Of a stretch of 64,000 bases of DNA, positions 51,554-61,319 are shown piece after piece (position 1 is the stretch's first letter; each line of letters begins with the position of its first letter). Location: contig NZ_CP085154.1 in NCBI RefSeq assembly GCF_022788695.1, positions 2,418,001 to 2,482,000 on the forward strand. Reading direction: 5' to 3'. This DNA comes from Pseudosulfitobacter sp. DSM 107133 (GTDB taxonomy: Bacteria > Pseudomonadota > Alphaproteobacteria > Rhodobacterales > Rhodobacteraceae). The notes beneath the pieces were generated by a model. It did not search any database. It worked only from the letters and a program-made list of their open reading frames with translations, and had not been told where the DNA came from. The position numbers and the translations under genes were made by a program.

Positions 51554-53427
51554 GCAAACCCACCGACAACCCCGCAGACGCGTTCAAGAAGGCGCTTGGC
51601 GAAGCGACCAAGGTCATGGCCAATGACCCCGACCTGAACGTCAGCTATTCCGCCGACCCTTCGGGACTGTCGGGCGATGCGATGCGGCTGCCGCAGGTGA
51701 CCCGCCGCATGACCCGCCAGGAGGTTCTGCTGGCCCGCGGCACCGCCGACGCGCTGGCGCTGCACCGGCGGTATCACAACGGCCAGACCCATTCGAAATA
51801 CCTGCCCTCGGGCGAGGTGGCGCGCGAGCTGTACGAAGCGATGGAAACCGCCCGCTGCGAGGCCATGGGCGCGCGCGACATGCCCGGCACCGCCGGCAAC
51901 ATCGACGCCAAGATCGCCAACGAAGCGGCCCGCAAGGGCTATGATCAGGTCAAACAGGCTTCTGACGTGCCGCTGGCCACTGCTGCGGGTTACCTGATCC
52001 GCCATCTGGCCACGGGCCGCCAACTGCCCGCAGGCGCGCAGAACGCCATGGAAATGTGGCGCGGCTTTATCGAGGAACAGGCCGGCGTGACGCTGGACAA
52101 CCTTGACAAGACGCTGGGAAATCAGGCTGATTTCGCGCGCTTCTCGCGTCAGATCATCAAGGATCTGGGCTATGGCGACCAGATCGGTGATGACCCCGAC
52201 CAGATGGACGAGGATCAGGAAGATCAGGCCGAAGAAGGCGCCGAAGAGGAACAGGATCCCGACAGCACCGGCAGCGACGACGACGACAGCGAAGACGCCG
52301 AAGGCTCGCCCGAGCAGTCGCAGGAAGAACAGCAGGATGCGTCGCAGGCGCAGGTCTCGATGGACGAGATGGCCGATCAGGAGATGGGCGAAGAGGCCGA
52401 GATGCCCGAGGGCGAAGCTCCGCTTGAGCCGCCTGCCCCGCAACCCTTCAGCGACGCGGACCCCGATTACAAGGTCTATCTGAACACCCACGACGAAGAG
52501 ATCAACGCCGACGAACTGGCCGAACCGGTCGAACTGGAGCGTCTGCGCGCCTATCTGGACCAGCAGCTTGAGCCGCTCAAGGGCGCGGTCAGCCGTCTGG
52601 CCAACAAGTTGCAACGCCGCTTGCAGGCCCAGCAGAACCGGAGCTGGGAGTTCGATCTGGAAGAAGGCATGCTGGATGCGGGCCGTCTGGCGCGTGTTGT
52701 GGCCAACCCCACCACGCCGCTGAGCTTCAAGATCGAGAAAGACACCGAATTCCGCGATACCGTCGTGACGCTGCTCTTGGACAACTCCGGCTCGATGCGA
52801 GGCCGTCCGATCAGCATCGCCGCGATCTGCGCCGATGTTCTGGCGCGCACGCTGGAACGCTGCAACGTCAAGGTCGAGATTCTGGGCTTTACCACCCGCG
52901 CGTGGAAAGGCGGACAGGCCCGCGAGGCATGGCTGAACGATGGCCGCCCGCAAACGCCGGGGCGTCTGAACGATCTGCGCCATATCATCTACAAATCCGC
53001 CGATGCCCCCTGGCGTCGGGCGCGCCCCAATCTGGGGCTGATGATGAAAGAGGGCCTGTTGAAGGAAAACATCGACGGCGAGGCGCTGGAATGGGCGCAC
53101 CGCCGCATGGTCAACCGGTCCGAGGCGCGCAAGATCCTGATGGTGATTTCAGACGGCGCGCCGGTCGATGACAGCACGCTGAGTGTCAACCCGGCCAACT
53201 ATCTGGAAAAACACCTGCGCGATGTGATCGCCATGATCGAAAAACGCCGCGCGGTGGAACTGCTGGCCATCGGCATCGGCCACGACGTCACCCGCTATTA
53301 CGACCGCGCCGTGACGATCACTGATGTCGACCAGCTGGCCGGTGCCATGACCGAACAACTGGCGGCGCTGTTTGACAGCGACCCACGGGCACGCGCCCGC
53401 GTGATGGGAATGCGCCGTACCACCTGA
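51550..53427 (+). CDS. cobT: Cobaltochelatase subunit CobT
   Basis: 625 residues. CobT pairs with CobS and CobN to insert Co2+ into hydrogenobyrinate a,c-diamide. The C-terminal von Willebrand A domain has the metal-ion motif [10 protein letters not shown] near residues 410-419. A long acidic Glu/Asp/Gln-rich stretch (about 215-310) separates it from the N-terminal helical part. This acidic linker is normal for CobT. The end reads [11 protein letters not shown]. It is translationally coupled to the small secreted-protein gene upstream. Confidence 0.96.
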   Translation: MSKPTDNPADAFKKALGEATKVMANDPDLNVSYSADPSGLSGDAMRLPQVTRRMTRQEVLLARGTADALALHRRYHNGQTHSKYLPSGEVARELYEAMETARCEAMGARDMPGTAGNIDAKIANEAARKGYDQVKQASDVPLATAAGYLIRHLATGRQLPAGAQNAMEMWRGFIEEQAGVTLDNLDKTLGNQADFARFSRQIIKDLGYGDQIGDDPDQMDEDQEDQAEEGAEEEQDPDSTGSDDDDSEDAEGSPEQSQEEQQDASQAQVSMDEMADQEMGEEAEMPEGEAPLEPPAPQPFSDADPDYKVYLNTHDEEINADELAEPVELERLRAYLDQQLEPLKGAVSRLANKLQRRLQAQQNRSWEFDLEEGMLDAGRLARVVANPTTPLSFKIEKDTEFRDTVVTLLLDNSGSMRGRPISIAAICADVLARTLERCNVKVEILGFTTRAWKGGQAREAWLNDGRPQTPGRLNDLRHIIYKSADAPWRRARPNLGLMMKEGLLKENIDGEALEWAHRRMVNRSEARKILMVISDGAPVDDSTLSVNPANYLEKHLRDVIAMIEKRRAVELLAIGIGHDVTRYYDRAVTITDVDQLAGAMTEQLAALFDSDPRARARVMGMRRTT

Positions 53428-53479
53428 GCATGGCCTTGCGCGGCGCGTTTATGTAACAAGATGAAGAGGGTACAAGCCT

Positions 53480-55270
53480 ATGTTCCAGTCGTTCCAGGTG
53501 ACCGCACGGCCAGAGCAAGGCCCGCCCCGCTTGGCAGCATTGCGCAGCGTTCTTGACGCACAAGGGCTTGACGGATTTCTGGTGCCCCGCGCCGATGCGC
53601 ACCAGGGCGAATACGTCAGCGCGCGTGACGAACGGCTGGCGTGGCTGACCGGCTTTACCGGCTCGGCAGGCTTTTGCGCCGTGTTGCGCGAGGTGGCGGG
53701 CGTGTTCATCGACGGACGCTACCGCACTCAGGTCAAGGCGCAGGTGGCCGATGTCTATACCCCCGTACCGTGGCCCGAAACCGGGCTGGCAGACTGGCTG
53801 ATCGAACAGATGCCCTCGGGCGGCGTGATCGGCTTTGATCCATGGCTGCACACCGCGGGCCAGATCGAACAACTGACCGACGCGCTGACCGGCGCCGGCA
53901 TTGCCCTGCAAGCCTGCGACAACATGGTTGATGCCATCTGGACCGATCAGCCCGGCCCCGCGATGGAACCGGCCAAAGTGCATCCGCTGGAATTTGCGGG
54001 CGAAAGCCACGAGGCCAAACGCGCCCGCCTAAGCACCGAACTGGCACAAAACGGTCAGGCGGCGGCCATCATCACCCTGCCCGACAGCCTGTGCTGGCTG
54101 CTGAACATCCGCGGCGCCGACATCCCGCGGAATCCGATTGCTCAGGGTCTGGCTGTCTTGCACGCCGACGCGCGGGTTGATCTGTTCATGGACGCGGCAA
54201 AGCTGGACGCTCTGGGCGCGCATCTGGGCCCCGACATCACCCCCCATGCCCCCGACAGCTTCCTGCCCCATATCGCGGGTCTGCGCGGCCCTGTGCGCAT
54301 GGAAAAATCCACGGTGCCGGCCATTGTTGCCGACACCGTGGGGCCAAACGGTGTCTGGGGCGACGATCCCTGTGCCCTGCCCAAGGCCTGCAAGAACCCC
54401 GCCGAGATCGATGGCAGCGCCAACGCCCACTTGCGCGACGGGGCGGCGGTTGTCGAACTGCTGGCGTGGCTGGATGCCCAGGCCCCCGGCACGGTCAGCG
54501 AAACCGAAGTGGTCACCCAGCTGGAAGCCAGCCGACGGCGGGACAACGCCTTGCAGGACATCAGTTTTGAAACCATCGCGGGCACCGGCCCGAACGGCGC
54601 AATCATGCACTACCGCGTCACCGAAGAAACCGACAGCACCCTGCAAGACGGCCAGCTGATCGTGTTGGACAGCGGCGGGCAATATCTGGACGGCACCACC
54701 GACATCACCCGAACCATCGCCATCGGCACGCCCCAGCCCGAGGCACAGGCCGCCTTTACCCGCGTTCTGGCGGGCATGATCGCCATGTCCCGCCTGCGCT
54801 GGCCCGTGGGGCTGGCAGGCCGCGACATCGAGGCCATCGGCCGCGCGCCCCTGTGGTATGCCCATCAGGATTTCGATCACGGTCTGGGCCACGGGGTCGG
54901 GGCCTATCTGTCTGTACACGAAGGGCCGCAACGCCTGTCGAAGATCAGCCATGTGCCCCTGCAACCGGGCATGATCCTGTCCAATGAACCCGGCTATTAC
55001 CGCGAGGGGGCTTTTGGCATCCGTATCGAGAACCTGCTGGTGGTGGAACCCGCCACTCCCCCCGCAGGCGGCGATACGCACCGCGCGATGCTGTGCTGGC
55101 GCACGCTGACATATGCGCCCATTGACCGCCGCCTGATTGTGCCGTCACTACTGGACACCCCGTCACGCGACTGGTTGAATGCCTATCACAGTGACGTTCT
55201 GGAAAAAATCGGCCCGCGTGTCAGCGCCGACGCTCGTGTCTGGCTAAAGGACGCTACGGCACCAATCTGA
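53480..55270 (+). CDS. pepP: Aminopeptidase P family (M24B) Xaa-Pro peptidase
   Basis: 596 residues, the long three-domain form. Cleaves the N-terminal residue before proline. The N-terminal creatinase-like domain starts R-L-A-A-L-R-S-V-L-D near residue 17, with W-L-T-G-F-T-G-S-A-G near 55-64. The C-terminal pita-bread domain holds the metal ligands: L-D-S-G-G-Q-Y-x-D-G-T-T-D near 396-408, G-L-G-H-G-V-G near 470-476, and N-E-P-G-Y-Y near 503-508, with I-E-N-L near 519. It is transcribed alone after cobT, 52 bp downstream of its stop. Confidence 0.93.
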   Translation: MFQSFQVTARPEQGPPRLAALRSVLDAQGLDGFLVPRADAHQGEYVSARDERLAWLTGFTGSAGFCAVLREVAGVFIDGRYRTQVKAQVADVYTPVPWPETGLADWLIEQMPSGGVIGFDPWLHTAGQIEQLTDALTGAGIALQACDNMVDAIWTDQPGPAMEPAKVHPLEFAGESHEAKRARLSTELAQNGQAAAIITLPDSLCWLLNIRGADIPRNPIAQGLAVLHADARVDLFMDAAKLDALGAHLGPDITPHAPDSFLPHIAGLRGPVRMEKSTVPAIVADTVGPNGVWGDDPCALPKACKNPAEIDGSANAHLRDGAAVVELLAWLDAQAPGTVSETEVVTQLEASRRRDNALQDISFETIAGTGPNGAIMHYRVTEETDSTLQDGQLIVLDSGGQYLDGTTDITRTIAIGTPQPEAQAAFTRVLAGMIAMSRLRWPVGLAGRDIEAIGRAPLWYAHQDFDHGLGHGVGAYLSVHEGPQRLSKISHVPLQPGMILSNEPGYYREGAFGIRIENLLVVEPATPPAGGDTHRAMLCWRTLTYAPIDRRLIVPSLLDTPSRDWLNAYHSDVLEKIGPRVSADARVWLKDATAPI

Positions 55271-55333
55271 CACATAGCGGGATTGTTACAAAGCTGCTAA
55301 AGACTGCGTTCAGCGATCCGAGGAGGACATAAC

Positions 55334-55678
55334 ATGGCCAATCACATCACAATCCGCCCTGCCACAGGCAAATGGAGCGTGCGCGCCGGTGGTGCCGTCA
55401 TCGGTGAAAGCGAAAATGCGCTGGAACTGACCGAAGGCGACTATCCCTTTGTGATCTATTTCCCGCGCGGCGACATCGCCACGGCGTTCCTGGACAAGAC
55501 CGACAAAACCACGTTTTGCCCGCACAAGGGCGACGCAAGCTACTATTCCGTGGTGACCAAATCCACCACGCTGGAAAATGTCGCATGGAGCTATGAAGCC
55601 CCCAAGGACGACATGACCGAGATCAAAGACTATCTGGCCTTTTACGCAGGCAACGGCGTAACGGTCGAAAAAATCTGA
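55334..55678 (+). CDS. DUF427 protein
   Basis: 114 residues. The DUF427 fold is clear from V-R-A-G-G-A-V-I-G-E-S near 16-26, Y-P-F-V-I-Y-F-P-R-G-D near 37-47, T-F-C-P-H-K-G-D-A-S-Y-Y near 60-71 and the late A-W-S-Y-E-A-P segment near 84-90. The family is widespread, small and without a proven role. A GAGGA site precedes the ATG. Its stop is 16 bp from the stop of the convergent ClC gene. Confidence 0.9.
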   Translation: MANHITIRPATGKWSVRAGGAVIGESENALELTEGDYPFVIYFPRGDIATAFLDKTDKTTFCPHKGDASYYSVVTKSTTLENVAWSYEAPKDDMTEIKDYLAFYAGNGVTVEKI

Positions 55679-55694
55679 ACGTGCAGCAGCGGCA

Positions 55695-57383
55695 TCAGGA
55701 GTGTTCTTCTGCCGCCGTCGCCGCCAGCGCGCGGTTGTAGGCGCGCAAGGCATCCACATGGAACAGCGCGCCCAGCAGTTCGGGCGGCATGTCTTCTCCC
55801 TGCAATGTCACCACCGGAATGAACGCCACCGACGCGGTCTCGAACACCGGCATTGCGGCTTCCAGTGTGGCGGATGCGTCCAGATAGGTACCTGCACGGA
55901 TCATGTCCCAACAGGCTTCATCATCAGCCGCACGCGGATCGTCGGGTTTGCGCATCACCGTTGTCACCCGGAACATCGCCAGCAGATAGGCCTGCGGCCC
56001 CGCAGCCAGATGCACGCCGCGCCGCTCCAGTTGCGTCAGAAAGAAACTGCGGTCCACCAAACGGCTGGCCAATGCGGTGCTCAGCGATACGGACACCATC
56101 ACGGCCAGACCGGTCTGCCAGTCACCCGTCAGCTCGAACACGATCAGCGTGGTCGAAATCGGCGCGCCCAGCACCGCAGCGGCCACCGCGCCCATGCCTG
56201 CCAGCGCATAGAGCGTGACCGACCCCGACACATCGGGGAACACGCCCGTCGCAATCAGCCCAAAGGCCAGACCGGTCAGCGCCCCCACCATCAGCGAGGG
56301 CGAAAACACCCCACCGCCCATGCGCCCCGCCATGGTGATGGCAACCGCTATCACCTTGAGCACTGCAAAGACCATCACCTCGCGCAGCCCCAGCGCGCCG
56401 GTCAGCGCCAGCGAGGTCGTTTCATACCCGACCCCGATGATATGGGGGTAAAAGATTGCAATGCCGCCCAGCAAGGCCCCCGCCAGCGCAGGGCGCAGCC
56501 AACGGGGCAGGCCAGTGCGGGTCTGCACGATGGTGCCCAGATCGTCAGCCCAGAACACCGCGCGCATCAGCACCACGGCCACCAGCCCGCTGACAAGCCC
56601 CAGCAACAGATAGGCAGGCAGTTCCACATAGAACTGCAGCATTTCCGGTTCGGCCAGACGAAACTCGGTCACGCCGCCGAACTCAAGCCGGTTGATGACG
56701 GTCCCCGCCACCGACGCAATAACAATGGGTGCGAATGCGTGCACCGCAAAATGGCGCAACACCACTTCCAACGCGAACAGCGCCCCGGCAATCGGTGCGT
56801 TAAAGCTGGCCGAGACCGCGGCCGCCACGGCGCATCCCAGCAAGTCGCGCCCTGTCACCCCGTCTGCCTTGATGAACCGGCACACCTTGGTCGAAATCAC
56901 CGCCGCCATATGCACCACAGGCCCCTCGCGGCCCGTCGATCCGCCCGACGACAGCGTAATGAAAGACGCCAAAGCCGAGGCAATACCGGCCCGCGTTTCA
57001 ACCCGGCCCTCGTGCATCGCGGCACCTTCGATCACCTCGGCCACACTTCGCGCACGACCGTCACGGGTAAACAGGTGCAGGATCACCCCCACGGCCAGAC
57101 CGCCACAGATCGGGATCATCAAGATCCAGTACCACGGCAGGTTTTGTGCAAAACTGTGCAAATGCTGTACATCATCGGTGCCGTACAGAAATGACTGAAA
57201 GCTGGAGATCCCCTTGCGAAACAGCAAGGCGGCAAAGCCCGCCCCGATACCGATCAGCAGGGCAATAAACCAGAACTGGATCTGCGAGGGCCCGCTGCGG
57301 CGGACCAGCTGAAACCCGTCACGGCAGGCGGCTAGCGCCTGACCGTATGACTGTGCAAAGATCGACTGTTTCGGGCTGCTCAT
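55695..57383 (-). CDS. ClC-family chloride channel or H+/Cl- exchanger
   Basis: 562 residues from the ATG at 57383. The selectivity region S-S-G-G-S-T-G-R-E-G-P near residues 141-151 contains the gating Glu. The later G-G-G-V-F-S-P-S-L near 350-358 is the second ClC filter motif. The G-S-G-I-P motif of the first helix is replaced by an R-S-V-A-E-V-I-E-G stretch, as in some bacterial relatives. Ten or more hydrophobic helices are visible, and a C-terminal cytoplasmic part of about 120 residues could hold a CBS-like domain. Whether it is a channel or an exchanger cannot be told here. Confidence 0.88.
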   Translation of the reverse strand: MSSPKQSIFAQSYGQALAACRDGFQLVRRSGPSQIQFWFIALLIGIGAGFAALLFRKGISSFQSFLYGTDDVQHLHSFAQNLPWYWILMIPICGGLAVGVILHLFTRDGRARSVAEVIEGAAMHEGRVETRAGIASALASFITLSSGGSTGREGPVVHMAAVISTKVCRFIKADGVTGRDLLGCAVAAAVSASFNAPIAGALFALEVVLRHFAVHAFAPIVIASVAGTVINRLEFGGVTEFRLAEPEMLQFYVELPAYLLLGLVSGLVAVVLMRAVFWADDLGTIVQTRTGLPRWLRPALAGALLGGIAIFYPHIIGVGYETTSLALTGALGLREVMVFAVLKVIAVAITMAGRMGGGVFSPSLMVGALTGLAFGLIATGVFPDVSGSVTLYALAGMGAVAAAVLGAPISTTLIVFELTGDWQTGLAVMVSVSLSTALASRLVDRSFFLTQLERRGVHLAAGPQAYLLAMFRVTTVMRKPDDPRAADDEACWDMIRAGTYLDASATLEAAMPVFETASVAFIPVVTLQGEDMPPELLGALFHVDALRAYNRALAATAAEEHS

Positions 57384-57448
57384 GTCCTGCCACTTTCCGC
57401 TGTGCATTTCTATGCCAGGCCAAGCCAAACAAAAAGGCCCACGCTCGT

Positions 57449-57505
57449 CTTCTCTGGTTCAAAAAAATCCCGGGGGAGGCGCGCAGCGCCGGGGGCAGCG
57501 CCCCC
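57449..57505. repeat. GC-rich intergenic hairpin repeat, copy 3
   Basis: Contains CTTCTCTGGTTCAAAAAAATC, CCGGGGGA, GGCGC-gca-GCGCC (57478-57490) and GGGGGC-agc-GCCCCC (57491-57505). Read leftward after recN it is two hairpins followed by seven T, a good terminator. The left part is nearly identical to copy 2, the right part to copy 1. Confidence 0.85.
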
Positions 57506-57511
57506 ATATGC

Positions 57512-59161
57512 TCAGCCGTCCAGCAACGCGCTGGCCGCCGCGCGGGCGGCCTCGGTCACCTGATCGCCCGCCAGCATCCGTGCCACTTCGTCAATCCGTG
57601 CAGGCGCATCCAGCGGGATCACCTGCGACGTGGTCATGCCCTTGGCCACCGATTTCGACACCTGCCAGTGATGCGCGCCCAGTGCAGCAACCTGCGGCGA
57701 ATGCGTTACCACCAGCACCTGCCCACCCTCGGCCAGCGCTTTCAGACGGCGGCCTACAGCATCAGCAGTTGCCCCGCCGACACCGCGGTCGATCTCGTCA
57801 AAGATCATGGTCAGCCCCGCCTGACCACCAGCCAGACAGACCTTGAGCGCCAGCAGAAAGCGGCTCAGCTCGCCACCCGATGCGATCTTGTTCAGCGGCC
57901 CGGCAGGCGCGCCGGGGTTGGTGGCCACGGTGAACGCCACAGCATCGCGCCCGTCGGGGCCTGCGCTTTCGTCGCTGATGCGCGTCTCGAACACCGCGCG
58001 TTCCATTTTCAGGGGGGCAAGTTCGGCGCTGACCGCCTTGTCCAGCTTGCCCGCAGCCTTGGTGCGCGCCTGGTGCAGCGCATCTGCGGCGGTGTCATAG
58101 GTGCCATGCGCCGCGCTGAGCGCGCTTCGCAAGGCTGCCAGACCGGCGTCGCCAGCATCCAGCGCCGCCAGCTTCTCGCGCAGCGTGTCCGCGAAAACCG
58201 CCAGTTCGTCAGGGGCCACATCATGCTTGCGTGCCAGCGCGCGGATGGCGAACAGACGTTCCTCGGCCTCTTCCAGCTCGACCGGATTGAACGACAGACC
58301 GTCAATCGCCGCGACGATGCCGCTTTGGGCGTCGTCCAGTTCGACCATCGCGCGCCCCAGCGCGGCAATCGCACCGTCAAGCGTGCCCTCGGCCTTGTCC
58401 ACCGCGCCCTCAAGCCAGCGCAGGGCGTTGCTCATCGCGCCCTCTGCCCCGTCATAGCCCAATGTTTCATAGGCTTTCACCACATCCGAGCGAATCCGCT
58501 CGGCGGCCTGCATCAGGCGACGACGGACGTCCAGCGATGCCTCTTCACCCGGCTCTGGGGCAAGGGCGTCCAGCTCGCCGACGGCGTGACGCAAGAATTC
58601 CTCTTCGGCGCGGATCGCGGCCATCGCCGTTTCGGCCTTGTCCAGCGCCTTGCGGGCCTTGCCAACGGCACTCCAAGCGGTACGCACCGTTGCCTTGCGC
58701 CCTTCAAGCCCGCCGAATGCGTCCAGAATGTCGCGGTGACCGCGCGGGTTCAGCAACCCGCGATCATCATGCTGCCCGTGCAATTCCACCAATGTGTCCG
58801 ACAAGGCGCGCAGCACCTCGCCCGAGCAACGCCGGTCGTTGACCCAGGCGGTCTTGCGCCCGTCAGCGGTATTGATCCGGCGCAGGATCAGCTCGTCGCT
58901 GGCGGGCAGCCCCGCCTCTTCCAGCACGGCATAGGCCGGATGCCCGTCAGGCAGATCAAACCACGCGGTCACTTCGCCCTGTGCCGCGCCCTGCCGCACC
59001 AGATCGGCACGCCCGCGCCAGCCCAGCACAAAGCCCAGCGAATCCAGTAAGATAGACTTGCCCGCGCCGGTTTCACCCGTCAGCACGTTCAGTCCCGGCT
59101 GGAACGCAAGTTCCAGCCGGTCGATAATCAGCATGTCCGAGATATCAAGCCCGCGCAGCAT
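57512..59161 (-). CDS. recN: DNA repair protein RecN
   Basis: 549 residues, normal length. An SMC-like ATPase of double-strand break repair. Walker A is G-E-T-G-A-G-K-S-I (29-37), the central part (about 160-360) is the expected coiled-coil, the signature is S-G-G-E-L-S-R near 430, and Walker B is I-F-D-E-I-D-R-G-V-G-G near 458-468. The H-S-P-Q-V-A motif near 495 completes the ATPase head. It is 36 bp downstream of bamD on the same strand, an order common in Rhodobacteraceae. Confidence 0.96.
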   Translation of the reverse strand: MLRGLDISDMLIIDRLELAFQPGLNVLTGETGAGKSILLDSLGFVLGWRGRADLVRQGAAQGEVTAWFDLPDGHPAYAVLEEAGLPASDELILRRINTADGRKTAWVNDRRCSGEVLRALSDTLVELHGQHDDRGLLNPRGHRDILDAFGGLEGRKATVRTAWSAVGKARKALDKAETAMAAIRAEEEFLRHAVGELDALAPEPGEEASLDVRRRLMQAAERIRSDVVKAYETLGYDGAEGAMSNALRWLEGAVDKAEGTLDGAIAALGRAMVELDDAQSGIVAAIDGLSFNPVELEEAEERLFAIRALARKHDVAPDELAVFADTLREKLAALDAGDAGLAALRSALSAAHGTYDTAADALHQARTKAAGKLDKAVSAELAPLKMERAVFETRISDESAGPDGRDAVAFTVATNPGAPAGPLNKIASGGELSRFLLALKVCLAGGQAGLTMIFDEIDRGVGGATADAVGRRLKALAEGGQVLVVTHSPQVAALGAHHWQVSKSVAKGMTTSQVIPLDAPARIDEVARMLAGDQVTEAARAAASALLDG

Positions 59162-59197
59162 GTCAGTTGCCTGTCGGGTGGGTGCAACCTTTGAGGA

Positions 59198-60067
59198 TTA
59201 CAGCCACCGCCCCTTGATCATCTGGCGATAGATCTGGCTCAGCCAATTGTCGCCCGCCGCTTCCAGTTCCAGCCCGCGACCGGTCAGCAATTTGTAGCTG
59301 TCTTCATACCAGTCGGTCGAACGGTAGTTATAGCCCAGAATGGCCCCGGCTGTCTGTGCTTCCTGGGTCAGCCCCAGCGACAGATAGGCTTCGACCAGAC
59401 GGTGAAGCGCCTCGGCCGTGTGCGACGTGGTCTGGAAATCCTCGACCACAACGCGGAAGCGATTGATGGCAGCCGTATAGTTGCCCCGCTTCAGGTAATA
59501 GCGCCCGATTTCCATTTCCTTGCCGGCAAGGTGGTCAAAGGCCAGATCAAATTTGAGAATCGCGGACTTGGCGTATTCGCTGTTGGGGTACACTTCGATC
59601 ACTTTGCGCAGGGATTGCAGCGCCTGAAACGTCAGCCCCTGATCGCGACCAACCTCGTCGATCTGGTCATAATAGCTGAGCGCCAGCAAATACTGCGCAT
59701 AGGCCGCGTCATCGTCATCGGGATAGAAGTCGATGAACCGCTGTGACGCCGAGCGCGAGTTTTCGTAATCCTTGTCCCGATGATAGGCAAAGGCCTGCAT
59801 GATCAGCGCACGTTTGGCCCATTCGGAATATGGATATAGTCGTTCAATTTCAGCAAAATAGAACGCGGCCTGATCCGGTTTCTTGCGCTCAAGCTCGTAT
59901 TCGCCACGTTCGAAAATCTGCTGGGCGGTGTAGGTTTCCAGCGGAATTTCCTGCTGGTTAAAGATCGTGCCCGTTGTCGGGCGATCCTTGCCGTTGCCAC
60001 AGGCGCTCAACGCCGTCGCCAAGACGAGGGCACACACTACCCCGGTTCGGGTCCCGCCGCTGGTCAT
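59198..60067 (-). CDS. bamD: Outer membrane assembly lipoprotein BamD
   Basis: 289 residues. An essential BAM-complex lipoprotein. The signal peptide carries lipobox L-S-A-C (Cys near 23). The mature part has tetratricopeptide-like helix pairs: Y-E-L-E-R-K-K-P-D-Q-A-A-F-Y-F near 57-71, A-L-I-M-Q-A-F-A-Y near 86-94, D-A-A-Y-A-Q-Y-L-L-A-L-S near 119-130, and Y-Y-L-K-R-G-N-Y-T-A-A near 188-198. The place between recN and lpxC is the usual one. Confidence 0.95.
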   Translation of the reverse strand: MTSGGTRTGVVCALVLATALSACGNGKDRPTTGTIFNQQEIPLETYTAQQIFERGEYELERKKPDQAAFYFAEIERLYPYSEWAKRALIMQAFAYHRDKDYENSRSASQRFIDFYPDDDDAAYAQYLLALSYYDQIDEVGRDQGLTFQALQSLRKVIEVYPNSEYAKSAILKFDLAFDHLAGKEMEIGRYYLKRGNYTAAINRFRVVVEDFQTTSHTAEALHRLVEAYLSLGLTQEAQTAGAILGYNYRSTDWYEDSYKLLTGRGLELEAAGDNWLSQIYRQMIKGRWL

Positions 60068-60141
60068 GCCTTGCCATCCTCACAACTGTCCATCGCCTGC
60101 CTCGCAGACTGAATTACAAAGTCTCTAGCACAGAAAATTAC

Positions 60142-60156
60142 GGGGCAAAACGCCCC
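60142..60156 (-). terminator. Weak hairpin downstream of lpxC
   Basis: GGGGC-aaaac-GCCCC in the 136-bp gap between the lpxC stop and the bamD start. A short AT-rich stretch follows leftward, but there is no clean T run, so termination may be partial. Confidence 0.4.
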
Positions 60157-60203
60157 AATGCACTGTTCTTGAAACTGAATGATAGATGTCACGTTGCGCG
60201 CGC

Positions 60204-61124
60204 TTACGCAACTTGGGGAATTTCATCCCAAACCAGACCGTAGCCCGGCAAGCGGCGCGACTGCTGCGCATCACAAACCACCATGCGCACCGCATCCGGC
60301 GTTGCAAAAAGCTTGCGCAGCAAGATGTTGGTCATCGAATGGCCCGACCGCACACCGATATAGTGGCCGATCAAGGGGGCCCCTGCCAGCGCCAGATCCC
60401 CCAGCGCATCCAGCATTTTGTGGCGCACGGGTTCATCACGATGGCGCAAACCGCCAGGGCTCAGCACGCGGTCACCGTCGAACACCACGGCGTTCTTGCC
60501 AGGGTTGCCGCCCAGGGCCAGACCGTTGGCCTGCATGGCAACCACATCGGCCTGACGGCAGAAGGTGCGGCTGTCGCACAGCTCGCGCGCGAAGCTGCCA
60601 TTGTTCATCACCAGCGATTTCTGCTGGTGACCAATCGCCGCATCGTCAAAATCAATCTCGAAATCAATGCGCAGCGTATCCGAGGGGCGCAATGTGGCAC
60701 TGGCCGCGCCATCGGTCACGGTCACTTCGCGCATCACTTCGAAGGCACGCACAGGCACGTTCAGCGCACGCAAACCGCGCTGCATGATACCGCGCACAAA
60801 AGGCACCGCAGAACCGTCAAGGATCGGAACTTCGGGGCCGTCAATTTCCACCAGCGCGTTGTGTACACCACAGCCCGCCAGCGCCGCCATCACATGTTCG
60901 ACGGTCGACACGGTGGCGCCCGAAGCATTTTCCAGCTTGGTGCACAGGGGCGAACGGTTCACCGCATCCCAACGCGCGGGGATCAGCGCGTCGCCATCCA
61001 CATCGCGACGTGCGAACCAGATCCCGTGTTCGGCCATTGCGGGCCGAATGGTCAGCGTCGCAGGCTTGCCGGAATGCAGACCGGTTCCTGTAAAGCTGAT
61101 CGGAGATTTGATGGTTGTTTGCAC
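60204..61124 (-). CDS. lpxC: UDP-3-O-acyl-N-acetylglucosamine deacetylase
   Basis: 306 residues. The first committed step of lipid A synthesis. The zinc ligands are His77 in V-E-H-V-M-A-A, and His235 and Asp239 in H-K-M-L-D-A-L-G-D. The catalytic His is His262 in S-G-H-S-M-T-N. The start T-G-T-G-L-H-S-G-K near 12-20 is typical. It lies between ftsZ and bamD, on the same strand; the gap to ftsZ holds a terminator. Confidence 0.97.
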   Translation of the reverse strand: MQTTIKSPISFTGTGLHSGKPATLTIRPAMAEHGIWFARRDVDGDALIPARWDAVNRSPLCTKLENASGATVSTVEHVMAALAGCGVHNALVEIDGPEVPILDGSAVPFVRGIMQRGLRALNVPVRAFEVMREVTVTDGAASATLRPSDTLRIDFEIDFDDAAIGHQQKSLVMNNGSFARELCDSRTFCRQADVVAMQANGLALGGNPGKNAVVFDGDRVLSPGGLRHRDEPVRHKMLDALGDLALAGAPLIGHYIGVRSGHSMTNILLRKLFATPDAVRMVVCDAQQSRRLPGYGLVWDEIPQVA

Positions 61125-61276
61125 GTTGGTCTGTCCTGAACTGTTAGCGGTGTATCTTAACTAGTGGTCGGGGCACCGTCTCTCAACTCAATCTTTGTAA
61201 CGTAATGAAACATCCCGATTCAGAACCGGCAATAAGGCGCTTGGAGACACATAAGCCCCTGTGAACAAACGAAAAA

Positions 61277-61296
61277 GGGCCACCCGAAGGTGGCCC
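61277..61296 (-). terminator. ftsZ terminator with UUCG tetraloop
   Basis: GGGCCACC-cgaa-GGTGGCCC. On the ftsZ strand the loop reads C-TTCG-G, the very stable tetraloop, and five T follow. It lies about 25 bp past the ftsZ stop. Confidence 0.9.
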
Positions 61297-61319
61297 AATT
61301 CGTTACAATCTAGCGAACA

